The translations under genes and the position numbers were made by a program. The notes under the pieces were generated by a model. It was not told the DNA's origin. It saw nothing but the letters and a program-made list of their open reading frames with translations, and ran no database searches. 64,000 nucleotides of DNA from Siphonodentalium dalli (Eukaryota > Mollusca > Scaphopoda > Gadilida > Siphonodentaliidae). The stretch is taken from contig CP136068.1 in assembly GCA_032622095.1 (NCBI GenBank), positions 57,620,025 through 57,684,024 of the forward strand, written 5' to 3'. Positions 1-11,431 of this stretch are shown here, in pieces (position 1 is the stretch's first letter; each line of letters begins with the position of its first letter).

Positions 1-157
1 CAAATTTTATGTGGGAAATTTGCATACTTCTATATTTCAAGTTTTCCCGTTTCTCGTGTTATACATTACTTTCTTCAAACTGTCTTCTTTATTACACAAC
101 CTGATGGGCCCGACTTCGTCCGGGATGTTTCCCATCTGATTTCCGGCGAAAGGCGCG

Positions 158-660
158 ATTTGACCTTCAATTGACTATTTCGAAAGTCAAGGTCAGGTCA
201 GGGTCATGATTTGACCCGTCCAAAACACCCCCACCCGGAGAAAAGTACCACTAGGTATCAAATTTCATCGAAATCCGTCCGTTTTACCCCACTTGACCTT
301 TAATTAACAATTTTGAAGGTCAAGGTAAGGTCGGAGTCATGATTTGACCCGTCCAAAACACTCCCCCGACAAAAGTATCCATAGGTATCAAATTTCATCG
401 AAATCCATCCGTTTTACCCGATTTGACCTTTGATTGACCACATTGAAGGTCAAGGTCACGCCGATGTCACGATTTGACCCGTTCAAAACACTCTCCGGAC
501 AAAAGTATCCCTAGGTATAAAATTTCGACGAAATTTGTCCGTTTTACCCAAATTGACCTTGCATTGACAGTTTTAAAGGTCAAGGTCAAGTCGGGCTCAC
601 GATTTGACCGGTCCAAAACACTTCCCGGACATAAATACCCATAAGTATCAAATTGCGGGG
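158..660. repeat. Tandem repeat, about 130 bp period, 4 units
   Basis: Units begin with a TTGACCTT word at about 158, 291, 421 and 551, so the last three starts are exactly 130 bp apart. Each unit carries AAGGTCAAGGT, GATTTGACC, a CCAAAACAC segment and a GGTATCAAATTTC segment followed by GTCCGTTTTACCC. The fourth unit is cut short near 650. Layout and the GTCCGT and GGTAT words resemble the core units of the Helentron-like families elsewhere in the window, but no 5' or 3' terminus is visible. Period and unit count are seen directly; the family link is inferred. Confidence 0.8.
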
Positions 661-999
661 TGGGCATGTCACATTTTACAGTATATTTTCATGTTGCAAT
701 GATATAATTGGTCATGTAATACCAAGTTCCTTCTCATGCTGCGACCTGATGTAGATGCATCATATCACAACCCACATGAGTCAATCCAGGACATCTACAT
801 ATTATATTAGAATTTATTTACTTATAATTACTATGTACAGATGCAGAGGTTGAGACATGTTTCGATAGATTAGATTTGGTTCATTCTGAGTTATCCATTG
901 GTTCAGGTTAATGTACGGATTTCAGTATGGGATGACACGTTAGATATATAATACATGCAGTTGAAATATTCAGACTGTTCTTTCCCCTCACCATGTAGG
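661..999. other. Unassigned AT-rich spacer
   Basis: No open frame of note, no repeat shared with the rest of the window and no RNA-like structure was recognised. It lies between the 130 bp tandem array and the 3' side of the minus-strand retrotransposon, whose exact 3' end may fall inside it. Confidence 0.4.
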
Positions 1000-1135
1000 G
1001 CTAATCAGAGTAGGAGGAATTATGCATTAAGAGCATGAAACAATAAGGAGTTTGTCCTAATCTGAATAGCCCCGTGGTGACAGTACTCTGTTTTGTACTA
1101 CTATTAGAGTACATGTCGGTAACCAGGGAGGAGTA

Positions 1136-2089
1136 CTATTCAGTGGGGGAGGTTGGTTTATGTTGCTTGTTAATGAAATATTTTTTCAGATATTTTGAGT
1201 AATTGCTATCAATTTCTATTCTGAGTTTGCAGTCAGTTGGTAGTTCATTCCACAGGCATCTGGCTCTCGTTGATATGGCATTTTTTGCTTTTTTCGTTCT
1301 TTTAAATACACCGAATAGATTTGAATTAGCTTTGGACCGTGTATTGTAATTATGGATATCATGAAGGCTTGTAAATAGGGAAGTCAGTGATTTAGGGAGT
1401 TTCTTGTGGTGGAAATCATGTAAAATTTTAAGCAGTTGCATATTTCCAATGTCTTCAAGCAGCAATAAATTGTGTTTCTTGCATATTTCCTGGGTATTTT
1501 TTTTATTTCCATATGCCAGTGTTGCAATTGCTTTGTTTTGTATTTTTTCAAGTTTTTGAAGATTTGTCACTGTTGTCGCACTCCAAATAGCATTACAATA
1601 GATGAGGTATGGGATAATAAGTATCGAATAAAGTAATTTCATCGTATCCTTTGGTACAAACTCACTAACCTTACGCATGACTCCTAGGTTTCTCGATAAT
1701 TTATTGACAAGTGTATCCACATGTAAATCCCATGACAAAGTTTCTTCAATATTAATTCCTAGGAATTTAGTGTTTTTAACCCTTTGGACCAGTTTATCAT
1801 TAATTTTTAGCTCCGGTAGAAAATTTAACGACTTACAAAGATCTGTATTTGTGAAAAGCATATAGTTTGTTTTATCAAGATTTAAAGATAATTTGTTAGC
1901 TAGAAACCATTTGTTCATTGCCTCCATTTCTTTGTTAACAACATCATAAGCATTAATAATGTCTGTATCTGAGTAAAATGCATTTGTATCATCAGCAAAT
2001 AGTATTACCTTTAATTCTTTGCACACATTTGGAAGATCATTCATGTATATAAGAAAGAGAAGAGGGCCAAGTATTAATCCCTGTGGCAC
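1136..2089 (-). pseudogene. Reverse transcriptase, C-terminal part (PQG to stop)
   Basis: This 317-codon frame starts at the RT motif PQG, carries the catalytic FADD box at residues 31-34 (about 1,988-1,999), then the LSLNLDKT and KFLGINI motifs and a thumb-like tail with YNTRS and WNELP. It ends in a natural stop. It is the downstream part of the retrotransposon polymerase; the first catalytic aspartate lies upstream in a different frame, so the enzyme cannot be made. Clade assignment beyond CR1/jockey-like needs a tree. Confidence 0.85.
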
Positions 2090-2604
2090 GCCACATGTTA
2101 TATTTGTTTGGCATGAAAAGTTGCCTTCATACTGTACAGATGCTTTCTATTTGACAGGTAGCTGCGGAACCAGTTCAGTGCAACCCCCCGACAGCCATAG
2201 TGTTCAAGTTTATTAATCATTATATTGTGGTTTATTGTATCAAATGCCTTGGATAAATCTAAAAAAACTCCAATGGTGTGTTCTTTTTTATCTAAAGCTT
2301 GAGTAATTTTTTCTAATAAACCAGTTAAAGCAGTTGAGTGATTTTTTCTGAAGCCATATTGGCTACTATATAGAATATTGTATTTTGTAAGGTATTTTCC
2401 ATTCTGTTGTACATCAGTTTTTCAAGAATTTTTGAGAAAATTGGTAGCACAGATACTGGCCTGTAGTTACTTAGAATTGTTGGGTCTTTAGATTTGTAGA
2501 TTGGAATAACTTTAGCTACCTTCATGAGGTCTGGGAATATGCCATTAGATAGGGAGAGATTACAGATATGTGTAATGGGTTTAATAATAAATTCGGAACA
2601 TGTT
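2090..2604 (-). pseudogene. Reverse transcriptase, N-terminal part, two frameshifts
   Basis: Read downwards from 2,604, the frame gives the finger motif SNYRPVSVLP and FSKILEKL, then shifts frame near 2,397. The second frame gives QYGFRKNHST and the motif A region LDLSKAFDTINH (about 2,227-2,265), including the first catalytic aspartate. A second shift near 2,100 leads into the PQG/FADD frame. Both shifts are seen directly as a change of frame between adjacent conserved motifs. The polymerase is inactive. Confidence 0.8.
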
Positions 2605-2609
2605 TTCAG

Positions 2610-3275
2610 AATAGAACATTTAGAATATAGAATTAACCTTAAAATAACAAAAACCTTCGGAATACAGAACCTTCGGAATAACGAACCTTCTGATTGGTGA
2701 ACCTTCGGAATAGCGAACATTCAGAGAAATTTCGGAATAGTGGACATTCTGGATAGTGAACCTTCGGAATAGAGACATGCCCCCAATATTCATATTATAT
2801 GCCCAAAGTTCAAAGGTATATGGGCCCATCAAATCCTAAATTTGGCCTTTAAAATATTGAACTCCAAATTGGAGCCCACACAGAACATCACTTAAGTCAA
2901 CTGTACCTGTGTCATGTCCCAATGCGGGAGGGTCCACAATATACCACAACATTCATATTATATGCCAAGAATTCAAAAGTATGGGCCCACGTAATGACAT
3001 TAAATCTCAAGAAAACCCGCGAAAACAAAACAATGTTCTAAGTTAAGTTATTTCCTCCTGTATCTGTATCGGTATGCGCGCAGGATCAGTTCGGATGTGA
3101 GCGCACACTCCGTAAAAAGAATCTTTGTGATAATGAACCCTCTCAAATTAGTCTCAATACTTTACAATATAGAATTAACCTAAAAATAACAAAAACCTTC
3201 GGAATAGAGAACCTTCGGAATAGCGGACCTTCTGGATAGCGAACCTTCATAATAGAAACATGCCCCCACAAGTAC
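2610..3275. repeat. Array of the word AACCTTCGGAATAGCG in two blocks
   Basis: Block one (2,640-2,780) and block two (3,190-3,260) each contain several degenerate copies of ACCTTCGGAATAGCG, preceded in both by AGAATTAACCT and followed by an ACATGCCCCCA word. Between them, a segment with ATTCATATTATATGCC occurs twice, near 2,790 and 2,948. The blocks are in the same orientation. This looks like the terminal arrays of a small element that truncates the LINE on one side. No protein is encoded. Confidence 0.7.
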
Positions 3276-4826
3276 ACCGGTGACGTAAACACATGTGCTA
3301 ATCTTTGTTGTACTATCGTGACTCTATCGGTACGATTTATACTCAGTACGAAATAACCATAATAATACGGTGAGCGTGAGAAGGAACCCCAACCGGGAAG
3401 GTCTGGATTTATGACCTTGACCGAATAATTTGTGACGTCACATTCAATGTGATTGAGTGCGCTGTCATTTCAAGTTCAAAACATGACGAAAATGAGCGAT
3501 TAAAACATACGAATTAGTCTATATTAGTATATAATAAAATAATTATATAATAGGATCTAGATGCAACATGGACCAGTGAATATGTCGTTACATGGATTAT
3601 ATATGCTACCGTAAGTCGCCGTAGATTTAGATTAAATGAACATTTTGCAGCGAAATTTGTGATTGTTTCGTTGAGTCTATTTTTAGCACTGTAACACTCA
3701 TTACAATGTTAAAAACTATGGCAGCTAAATTATCGGAATTATTTAGGCCTATGGCAGTCTATCCAAATTGATGGCGTTTTATGCATACGATCTCAAACAA
3801 TGGCATGGAATAAATAGTGGTGTTGGAGCAATGCTGAGGTGGCGGATTGATTGGGGGGGGGGGGGGGGTGATAAAACGGATAAACACTAAAAAAGGTAAA
3901 TTCAAAATAATGAATAATGATAAGTTATAGGTTTAGTTTATAGTATACCCCAGTCCACAGTGAACGCATCCTGGAACATTGAATTGTCAGTCGCGGTGAT
4001 TAAGTGAATTGGCACAATCATTTAAATCAGAAATGCTAATTAAGATCCAAATGCTAAGATAAAATAATCTAATAATATAAAATTTTGTCATTTTCTTTGA
4101 TTATTTTCTTTTTTTAATCAAAGTTATAGGTTTAGTTTATAGTATACCCCCCCCCCCCCCCCACCCCGCTAAAAAATATTTAAAATTGTACTCAGCTCAG
4201 CTCTAATTTCTTATCGCATTATTTTTATCTCTGTTAAATTAGGTGCCAAATCATTTCAAAATTTGCAGATTTCTTTCTCTTGACTTACTAGTACATCTGT
4301 ATACACCCTGATAGTTTAAGAACCCTTTTATTTTTGTATTTAATGTGCAATTGGTACTGATATTAAAAAACCTCCTTGGCTATGGGGTAACTTGATTGCA
4401 AAGCAAATAAAGAAGATACATGTAGTAGTTTTCAAGTTTTGGGGGTTATAATGCAGTATGTAAAAACTTAAAAGTTCCCACACTATGTGAGTATGTGTGG
4501 CTATAAATAAGAATACATTCCATAACATTAGATTAAAAATGTTCATAGATTTGTAGGCAAGATTCAACTAATGCCCATTGTTATTCCCCTTCAAATGAAT
4601 TGGGGTTGTCTGGGATGGCACATGCACCTGAAAATAAGCCTAGAACATCAACCAAACACATACATTATAGCATATTATTCTAGGTATTGGAAATTATAAA
4701 TGAAGCCTAAATGAAGGCAAATTATTGTGTAATTCATTTGTTTCTTTCCTTATGTCCCTGTATGGCCCAGACACTGCTGATGTCTGGGATAAGCACACGC
4801 TGGGTATGTTCCTCAATAGATGGAGT
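3276..4826. other. Unassigned region with short direct repeat and homopolymer runs
   Basis: No gene is recognised. A 30 bp direct repeat containing TTATAGGTTTAGTTTATAG is at 3,922-3,952 and 4,121-4,150, each followed by a run of C. A poly-G run is near 3,853 and a poly-C run near 4,148. At about 3,370-3,403 there is a 33 bp segment (GAGAAGGAACCCCAACCGG inside it) whose inverted copy is at 7,680-7,712. Short frames here look random. Confidence 0.5.
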
Positions 4827-5960
4827 ATTCACCCCTGGTTAAGTGGTACTGCTAATTTGCTATGCTGCTGGTGGATCCTGATGAATTGATATGATGCTGG
4901 TAGCCTAGTGGTAGGGCAAACCGATGCTGTTAAAAAGTACTGGTATCTATACTAATACCAACCAATTCTGTTTCTTTGTTTGTCAATTAAATCAGAATAT
5001 TTTCCATTGACATCATAATCAGATAATGATCAGATGTCTTAAAAGGGCACTAAGTATTCATGATTAAATTTAATTAAATAATTAATTACATACCTGTACC
5101 TAAAACAGTTGGACCCATGGAGCTGAAAATTGTTACATAGGTTTAAGTCTGCTGGTATCAGACGACTTACAGGGGAAATAATAAACAATTTTAATTACAT
5201 AGTTTATCATATCCCTAAAATGATTGGACCATGGTCACTGAAAATATGTATGCAGGGGTAAATTGACCCATGGGGTACCATTGGAGAGGTGCCGACAGTG
5301 CTGTTGACCATAAAGGGGAACTTAAAAGTTTTATTAAATATCATATAATTATAAGCAATAAATAAAATCAGCTTAGACGATATGTAGGAAAATTTGTATA
5401 CATGGGTCACCTGACCAGGGGAATATCATGAGATAGGCACCTTTGACCTCAGATGACATAACAGGGACTAATAAATTATATTAACATAGATGATCAACGA
5501 AGCGTGTTTATTATCAGCTCAAACCCCAGCTAGTGTTTTCTAAAGTTGTAAATTCCACAGTGTTGGGCCAGAGCGATTTGAAAAAAAGACAGAGTTCGTA
5601 TGAAACATCCAAGAACATGACAATTTTTAAATATTTTAATAATGGCTGTGCTGGTGCTTACAAAATGACAGGAATTGATATCTCAGATATGGTCGGCTTG
5701 TTACAAATAATACAGCCTTTAATAACATATATTACAATATACAGCACCGGTTCATGTTTTTGAATGTTTTATACATATAATGGCTTTTCCTCGATTTGTT
5801 CAGATAAACCAAAGATCATGAAAATAACAACAAGATAAGTTGAACGTATTAAACAGTACTTTTTCAAATATTGACATCATTTGTTTGCATACCAGCATCA
5901 TAGAAAGCAGGACCCACCAGCATCATAGCAAATTAGCAGGACTACTTAACCACTAACCAG
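4827..5960. mobile_element. Inverted-repeat-bounded element with internal tandem units
   Basis: The segment at about 4,827-4,905 (CTGGTTAAGTGGTACTGC, then GCTAATTTGCTATGCTGC, then two TGATGCTGGT-like words) is repeated in inverted orientation at about 5,880-5,960, giving imperfect arms of roughly 75 bp. Inside, 5,085-5,480 holds diverged units of about 115 bp with CTAAAAC, TTGGACCCATGG and GGGGAA words. The arms suggest a foldback or MITE-like element about 1.1 kb long. No transposase was recognised; target duplication was not resolved. Confidence 0.55.
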
Positions 5961-6684
5961 AGGTGAGATTGTAGTTATATTTTGTATATGATTGGTCTCA
6001 AGTTACCATATATCCTAGGTACTTTTCTGTGTATCAATTTACACTCAATTAGCCAAAGCTTGGTTAAGCAAAAATATAAAACGGTCCACAAAAAAAAATA
6101 TACAAACAAGTCCCAGCTCAACAAAAATAGCCAATATGAGGTCTATCAGAATGTATGAAGAATTAAAGATGTAACTAAGATAAAGAAATTTTATAATGTT
6201 GATCAAGCTGGTACGTAATTTAAACGAGAGATAAAAGACTGTGACAAGAAATTTGAGCTTGGTGATTAGTACATTGGGGGGGGGGGGGCGGGGGCAATTA
6301 AATTGGGGCAGAGGTCTAAATTAGTAGCGGTTGGTTACCAGAATCATTACTATTTTTGTTTAGCCTGAACAGTGCACTGAAGCCCAAATAAAGTATATAT
6401 ATGAAAAAGGCATCCCATACATGCTACTGCTGTAGTACTTGTATTACACTTACGCTACCGGTAACACATGTCTGAGTTACTTATTGCCAAATTTGCCATT
6501 ACACCGTAACCCCTCCATCCCCCACGCCACCATTCATTTTCAAACAGTTTACATTCAGTGACTCTAGTATAGGGATGTTGGTGTAGATAGAGGGTTTTCA
6601 TTGGCACCCCCACCCCCTGAACACTTTGGTAGACATTTTACAGATGGTACTTAAACATTTTCATACTTTTTGTCTTAATCTTAA
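5961..6684. other. Unassigned spacer with a poly-G tract
   Basis: There is a G-rich run at 6,276-6,295 (interrupted once by C) and several short purine or pyrimidine tracts. I see no coding potential and no match to the named repeat families. Confidence 0.4.
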
Positions 6685-7106
6685 AGGTACTCAATCCGAG
6701 TCCCCATATCAACAAGTTACAACTGAACAACATTTCTTCAAAATACGCTTTTGTTATCAGAATCGATCAATTACAACATAATAATGCTAACGGCTGTCAA
6801 CTATGGTATAAAATTTCTCAAAATATGTTATTTATCAACATGTTGTTCAACAAAATTTTGCCATATTACCACTTGATTTTAGAGTTATCCATCTTCATCC
6901 ACTGCTTCATCCGCAATTTTGTCCAAGACCGTTGGTTTGACGAATATTTTCTGGGCCACAAATAATTACACATTTCGAGAAATAACAAATTTCAAAAATC
7001 GATATCTGATCAACCTGAGCTTTGATGGGTGGGTGGGTTTCTCAACTCAATAAATCCCCAAAGAAATAGTCATCTGGGAGCATTAATTCGGATTATGCAT
7101 CTTTAA
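6685..7106 (+). repeat. Dispersed repeat, copy 1 (partner at 35,451-35,843)
   Basis: This copy opens with TTAAAGGTACTCAATCCGA and continues with CCCCATATCA, a GATCAATTA segment, ATAATGCTAAC, GTATAAAATT, TTATTTATCAACAT and CCACTTGATTTTAGAGTTAT. The same ordered words occur at 35,451-35,843 with moderate divergence. Both end in a segment with AATCGGATT or TCAGATCGAG followed by CTTTAA-like sequence, near the inverse of the opening, hinting at inverted ends. Noncoding; class unknown. Confidence 0.75.
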
Positions 7107-8244
7107 AACAACAAATTTTACACTAAATTAAATACTGTTTGGAAATTCAAGCTATCAGTTTCAGATTCAGAACAGTTTCAACTACTTTCAGTATCTGGAT
7201 CTGTTTTTGGTCTGAAATTTCCAAAGGTGTACTTGTGTCAGGTACAAATTTCCAATTGTTGACATTGTTTACCAAAGTTGGAGATTAGACAGTCATTTAA
7301 CAGTGTCACACACCAACCCCACTTCACTTTTCAAAGACCGTGAAGTGATGAGAAGTCTTAAATTAAAAATCCTCACCAATGTTACTGTCACTGACTCACT
7401 CGTCGACTGAAATGGCCATAACATTAACAATGTGCCAAATTAATGTAAGTATCTAACTTTTATTTTATTTAATCATGGTTGGTCGAATACATATGCTCTA
7501 AATAGATCGTGATTTATAACCGATTGTTAATGTTATTGAACATTCAGTTATTTCAGTATTCAGCTTTTCAAGTTCAAATCGGCATCTTCAAAACTTTGTT
7601 GATATCCGCGCACCGTTAATGCTGGATAGCCTGCGACGAAAGACCATCCTGTTAGATTTGTGCGCATGCGTAAATCGGACCTTCCCGGTCGGGGTTCCTT
7701 CTCACGCTTACCTAATAATACAGTCGCCCAGTGGATTGTCGATCGACCACAGCATATGAAAATCTGCGTACCAAGCAACACCACGGTGTGGCGTAATGAG
7801 AAATAAAAACATATTTTGCCAGCTTCTGTAACGCTTGTCCCTCTCTGTATCAAGGCTTTCTACATGGGACAACAATATACCCACTTAACTTTTTGCTCAC
7901 GTTCTTGCCATATCTAGGTGGGTGGAAACCAAATCACGTATACGTTATAATGTAGCTACATGCATGCAGTTGTAATCTAATTTCCAACCAAAATTGTGGG
8001 AGGGGCGAACCAATTGTTTTCACTCATTTTAGCCCCAAATGTAATTTCCAACCCAATGGTGGGGTACTTGTAAATCAAATATCACCCAAATTGAGAATGG
8101 CCCAGTCGAAAAATCATATATCCATGTACGTATGGTTATTTAAATCTTGACATTCATATAAGTCACCATAAAGAGTTCTGGATAGTGCAGGCCGTCTTCC
8201 TTTTTACATGGGTCTCAATGCCATAAGTTCTTGTTTATTTTTAG
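7107..8244. other. Unassigned region; inverted partner of 3,370-3,403
   Basis: At 7,680-7,712 lies the inverted copy of the 33 bp segment at 3,370-3,403 (about two mismatches). Minus-strand frames such as 7,560-7,853 (97 codons) have no recognisable motif and I do not call them genes. A GTAAGTAT donor-like site is near 7,444 but no exon is supported around it. Confidence 0.4.
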
Positions 8245-9350
8245 TAGGATAATGTGGGGCATAATGAGACACATAAGCACATTAGACCCCACCATGCCAC
8301 TAAAATCAATGGAAAGGCACAGATTATTAAACTTAAAGTTAGATAAATATTTCTAGTATACATTTTATTACACACACTTGCCTGTGAAGCAAACATTTCT
8401 GAAAAAACATTACTCCCCGTCGACCTACCCAATGTGTCGCAGTATGCCCCATACACGGGGTATAATGAGACGCATTTGACATTACAACATCAGCATATAC
8501 CGGACCAGTCTGGAGTAAACTACATACCCACATATAAAAAATAGTGTGAATCTGAGTGTATGTTTACATAGACTGATACCGGACTTAATAAATGCAAGAA
8601 GGTCTGCAGTTTCTTTTATTTTGTGGATTCAAAGAAGGTACCGGTATATAAGCTTTTTTTAAGTCATATAGCAGCAGACCAATGCGACATTTTATTGATT
8701 TCTTATTGCGGGTAAAAAATAGCACAATAAAGTTTGATTACAGGAAAAGGGTAGGGGTAGGGTTAACAATAATTATTTACCTATATATCATGTTTTAATG
8801 TTTGGGATATGTAATATGTTTTTTATTTCTATTCTTTTGAACTAATGTCATGATAAGATTTATTTTTCCAGGTTTGATTTGTCATATGTCTAATCAGAAC
8901 TTTTTCTCGTACTATTTGCACCCGAGTGTCGCATTATGCCCCACAACCAGACAACCTGCCTCTCACCCAATATGAGTGAATGTGAATAACCGGTGAACAT
9001 AGAACTGATCAAATTACTATAGAACTCGTCTTACTCTTCCAAAATACGCATATAGCTTTGGTGGTAGTGGTAACATGTTCTCGTTTTTACATTTACAAGA
9101 CAGGTCTGCCGAAAGTTATAAACCATTCAAAAATCGGGTCACCAAATGTGGATACCTCTACTCAGGCATTTCGCATGTGAGATTAAACAGTCATAATGAT
9201 GTCGGTCCAATTTGGATGTCCACTTCTATGATTGGTCTTACTGATAATAATAATTTTGCGATTCAACTTCAGTCATAGAAAAACAGATGTCCTGTTAACG
9301 ACCGTCTGTCGCATTATGCCCCGCGTCGCATCGTGCCCCACATTAACCTA
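8245..9350. mobile_element. TIR element with GTCGCATTATGCCCCAC word arrays
   Basis: The left end (8,245-8,272) and right end (9,323-9,350) form a 28 bp inverted repeat, 23/28 matching, starting TAGG and sharing TAATGTGGGGCA; both ends lie at a TA, compatible with a TA target duplication. The word GTCGCATTATGCCCC recurs in both orientations near 8,251, 8,432, 8,457, 8,934, 9,306 and 9,325. No transposase motif is visible in the short frames inside, so it is a non-autonomous DNA element. Superfamily not assigned. Confidence 0.75.
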
Positions 9351-10197
9351 TATTGTTTGTGATGGGTTACTGTACTTATTCCCACTGAGAAACTTTGTAT
9401 TGCAATTAGTTTGAGGTGAAACCGTAAATGCACTGGACTGCACTGGCTCTATGGGGATAAAATAAGATAAGATATAAGATATGTACGCCGTCATGACGGC
9501 GAACAGAGCAGAGCGCGCCTTGCATCTTTGTATTCTTCTGCCGACTTGTCACGAACTTCCGAATTAATTTTGTTCCGAGTAAAATATGAGCACCCCACCC
9601 CCGCTAATTGTTAATGTGATTATATATATATTTGTATTTATCGTGTCTTTTCAATTTTGTTATGAATTTATATAGTTGTCTTTCTACACTGTTTTAGTGT
9701 TGTTTTTCTAGTGGATTTGCTTTTGGTTTTTTTTTCTGTGGGGCGCCCTCTATCACTGTGTCGGCCATTTTCGTTATTTACAGAGAAAGCGAATGACGGG
9801 ACATTTTAAAATCGTCGTTAATCGTTCCAAAATAGTACTCACTTATGAGGTACGAAGATTGGTCAAAATTTGTATGATCCCCGACTTTTTATTTCATTGA
9901 AACATTAGGTTTAATCATGACCCTGACGCAGAATTAGATTCGTTCGATAAGGAGGGTATTTTTTTTATTATTTCTTTTAAGTTCTAGTACTAGTACAGTA
10001 GTAGTACTAGTACTGACATAGCGACTGGTACTGGTGGACTTGTCGGTCCAGGTGCGTAGAGTGCATACAAGTATTCGTAATGTCCAAAGTGTTGGCAGGG
10101 TACTCACCATTAAATACAAGGAAAAAAAATGCATGCATCAGTCTATGATCAGATCGCCAAATGGCATGAATTATTTTACAAAGGGGTCATTGTAGTG
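9351..10197. other. Unassigned region with AGTACT microsatellite
   Basis: It holds an interrupted CTAGTACTAGTAC/GTAGTAGTACTAG microsatellite at about 9,986-10,015 and a pyrimidine-rich stretch near 9,720. A GC-richer patch near 9,740-9,830 contains GTCGGCCATTTTCG, which resembles promoter-proximal sequence in some animals, but nothing else supports a promoter there. Confidence 0.35.
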
Positions 10198-10506
10198 TTT
10201 TCTACATAAATGCACACGTTTTGATATTTTTTGTAAGTTCATTTTCTTCCGTTCATCGACCAAACAACCATGCAGTTCGTTCCGTCCCTGTTTAATACTA
10301 AGAAAAATATGCGCCCGATGACCAATCTTATTGCAGTTTCGATAATTGTGATAAAAGAATGCCTTTATCAGAACTTCGGAAGAAAAATAGTTATGAATTG
10401 AAGCAGACGGCAATTATTTACGGTAACGTTTCAATCTCGCGCCGACTGAGACTGGTGTGCATTTATGTACATAAATGCACACGGTGTGCATTTATGTATA
10501 AAACGT
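10198..10506. repeat. TGTGCATTTATGT inverted words and a 28 bp perfect palindrome
   Basis: The word ACATAAATGCACAC occurs at about 10,205, then as both arms of a perfect 28 bp palindrome at 10,455-10,482 (arms GTGTGCATTTATGT and its complement, no loop), and again at 10,485-10,498. The outer copies are each followed on the outside or inside by a CGTTTT or AAACGT word. The arrangement suggests a small foldback element of about 300 bp. Confidence 0.7.
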
Positions 10507-10726
10507 TACGACAACGACCCCATTAGCCACAGTACGTGGGTAGAAGTACCGGTACTGCGTATCTCACGTCAATATGATGAATATCACAGCCAAATCGTGG
10601 GTATCAAGCATGTTTTATTTAAGCTGTGAAAATAGGCCCATCTCCTTGGAGATGTCGCGAGGCTAGATCAACATGACTGCTTTCGCAGATTGCTGCTTCA
10701 AGCGGACAACACAACAGGTCTGGCTC

Positions 10727-10794
10727 ATGTGCAAATCTGACTATCACTATACTATAGTATTATTATTAAATAGTATATAGTCAGATTTGCACAT
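10727..10794. repeat. 18 bp perfect inverted repeat, AT-rich loop
   Basis: Arms ATGTGCAAATCTGACTAT (10,727-10,744) and its exact complement (10,777-10,794) flank a 32 bp AT loop that can itself pair in part. A further ATGTGCAAATC copy follows at 10,802. It could be a MITE end pair or a hairpin; no surrounding gene gives it a role. Confidence 0.75.
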
Positions 10795-11431
10795 AAATCA
10801 TAATGTGCAAATCGAGCTATATAGTTTTGGTATGAAATTTTATATTTCTACCAAATACCATTTCTTTTGAAATCCAATGGGTTATTTCTCAATCTTTTGG
10901 CAACAATTTAATTAATGCCGGGGATAATTCGTTTAAAAAATAAAGTGATTTTATGATGTTTGAAGTAGGCTTGTCATGATTATTCAACTAACCTTCGACA
11001 GGTGCGGTAGTTGACGGTTATTTACTTTCGTCGACTAATCGCCCAAGGGTGGGTATAGTTGTGTACGTAAGCAGTATGTACTATGCACAAATGCCATGCC
11101 TGGAAGTAAAAGTTAACAGTGTCCACTCCAGTAATGCCTTAAACACAGCAGAATTATGGGTACTCTTGAGTGCCTAATAAACATACAGGGCGGAATATTC
11201 CCAATTTTTTAATTAACATACAGGGTGGAAATTTCCCCAAATCTATTGAAATACTCATTTAAAAATTAAAATTCCACCATAGCTCGTCTATTATTGTACT
11301 AGTACTAGTACTAATTTATATGTTATTACTACATTGTAATCCACTTTGAGAAATGGATTGTATATTCAGCAATAGTATCCTTACTAGTAGGTACTAGTAC
11401 TAATATTTAATACAATTTGGGATCCAAGGAT

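Larger units (their letters stand above)
1000..2604 (-). mobile_element. 5'-truncated non-LTR retrotransposon (CR1/jockey-like)
   Basis: The minus strand encodes a reverse transcriptase in three successive frames, with the conserved order SNYRPVSVLP, LDLSKAFDTINH, PQG and FADD. No endonuclease or ORF1 is present: homology stops near 2,604, where an unrelated array of 16 bp words begins. The 3' untranslated part runs below 1,136 and its exact end is uncertain. The C-terminal region after the RT, with a YNTRS word and an RCLWNELP word, is typical of CR1/jockey-type LINEs. The copy is dead. Confidence 0.85.

Noticed and set aside
4880-4930. tRNA A-box-like stretch GTAGCCTAGTGGTAGGGC, possible SINE
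   Set aside because: No B box (GGTTCGANNCC) follows at a suitable distance and no tail is seen.
7383-7450. Possible untranslated first exon with donor GTAAGTAT near 7,444
   Set aside because: One donor-like site alone is weak: no acceptor, promoter or conserved sequence supports it. Transcript data would decide.
7560-7853. 97-codon minus-strand frame
   Set aside because: No motif, and it spans the 33 bp inverted repeat segment; composition looks random.
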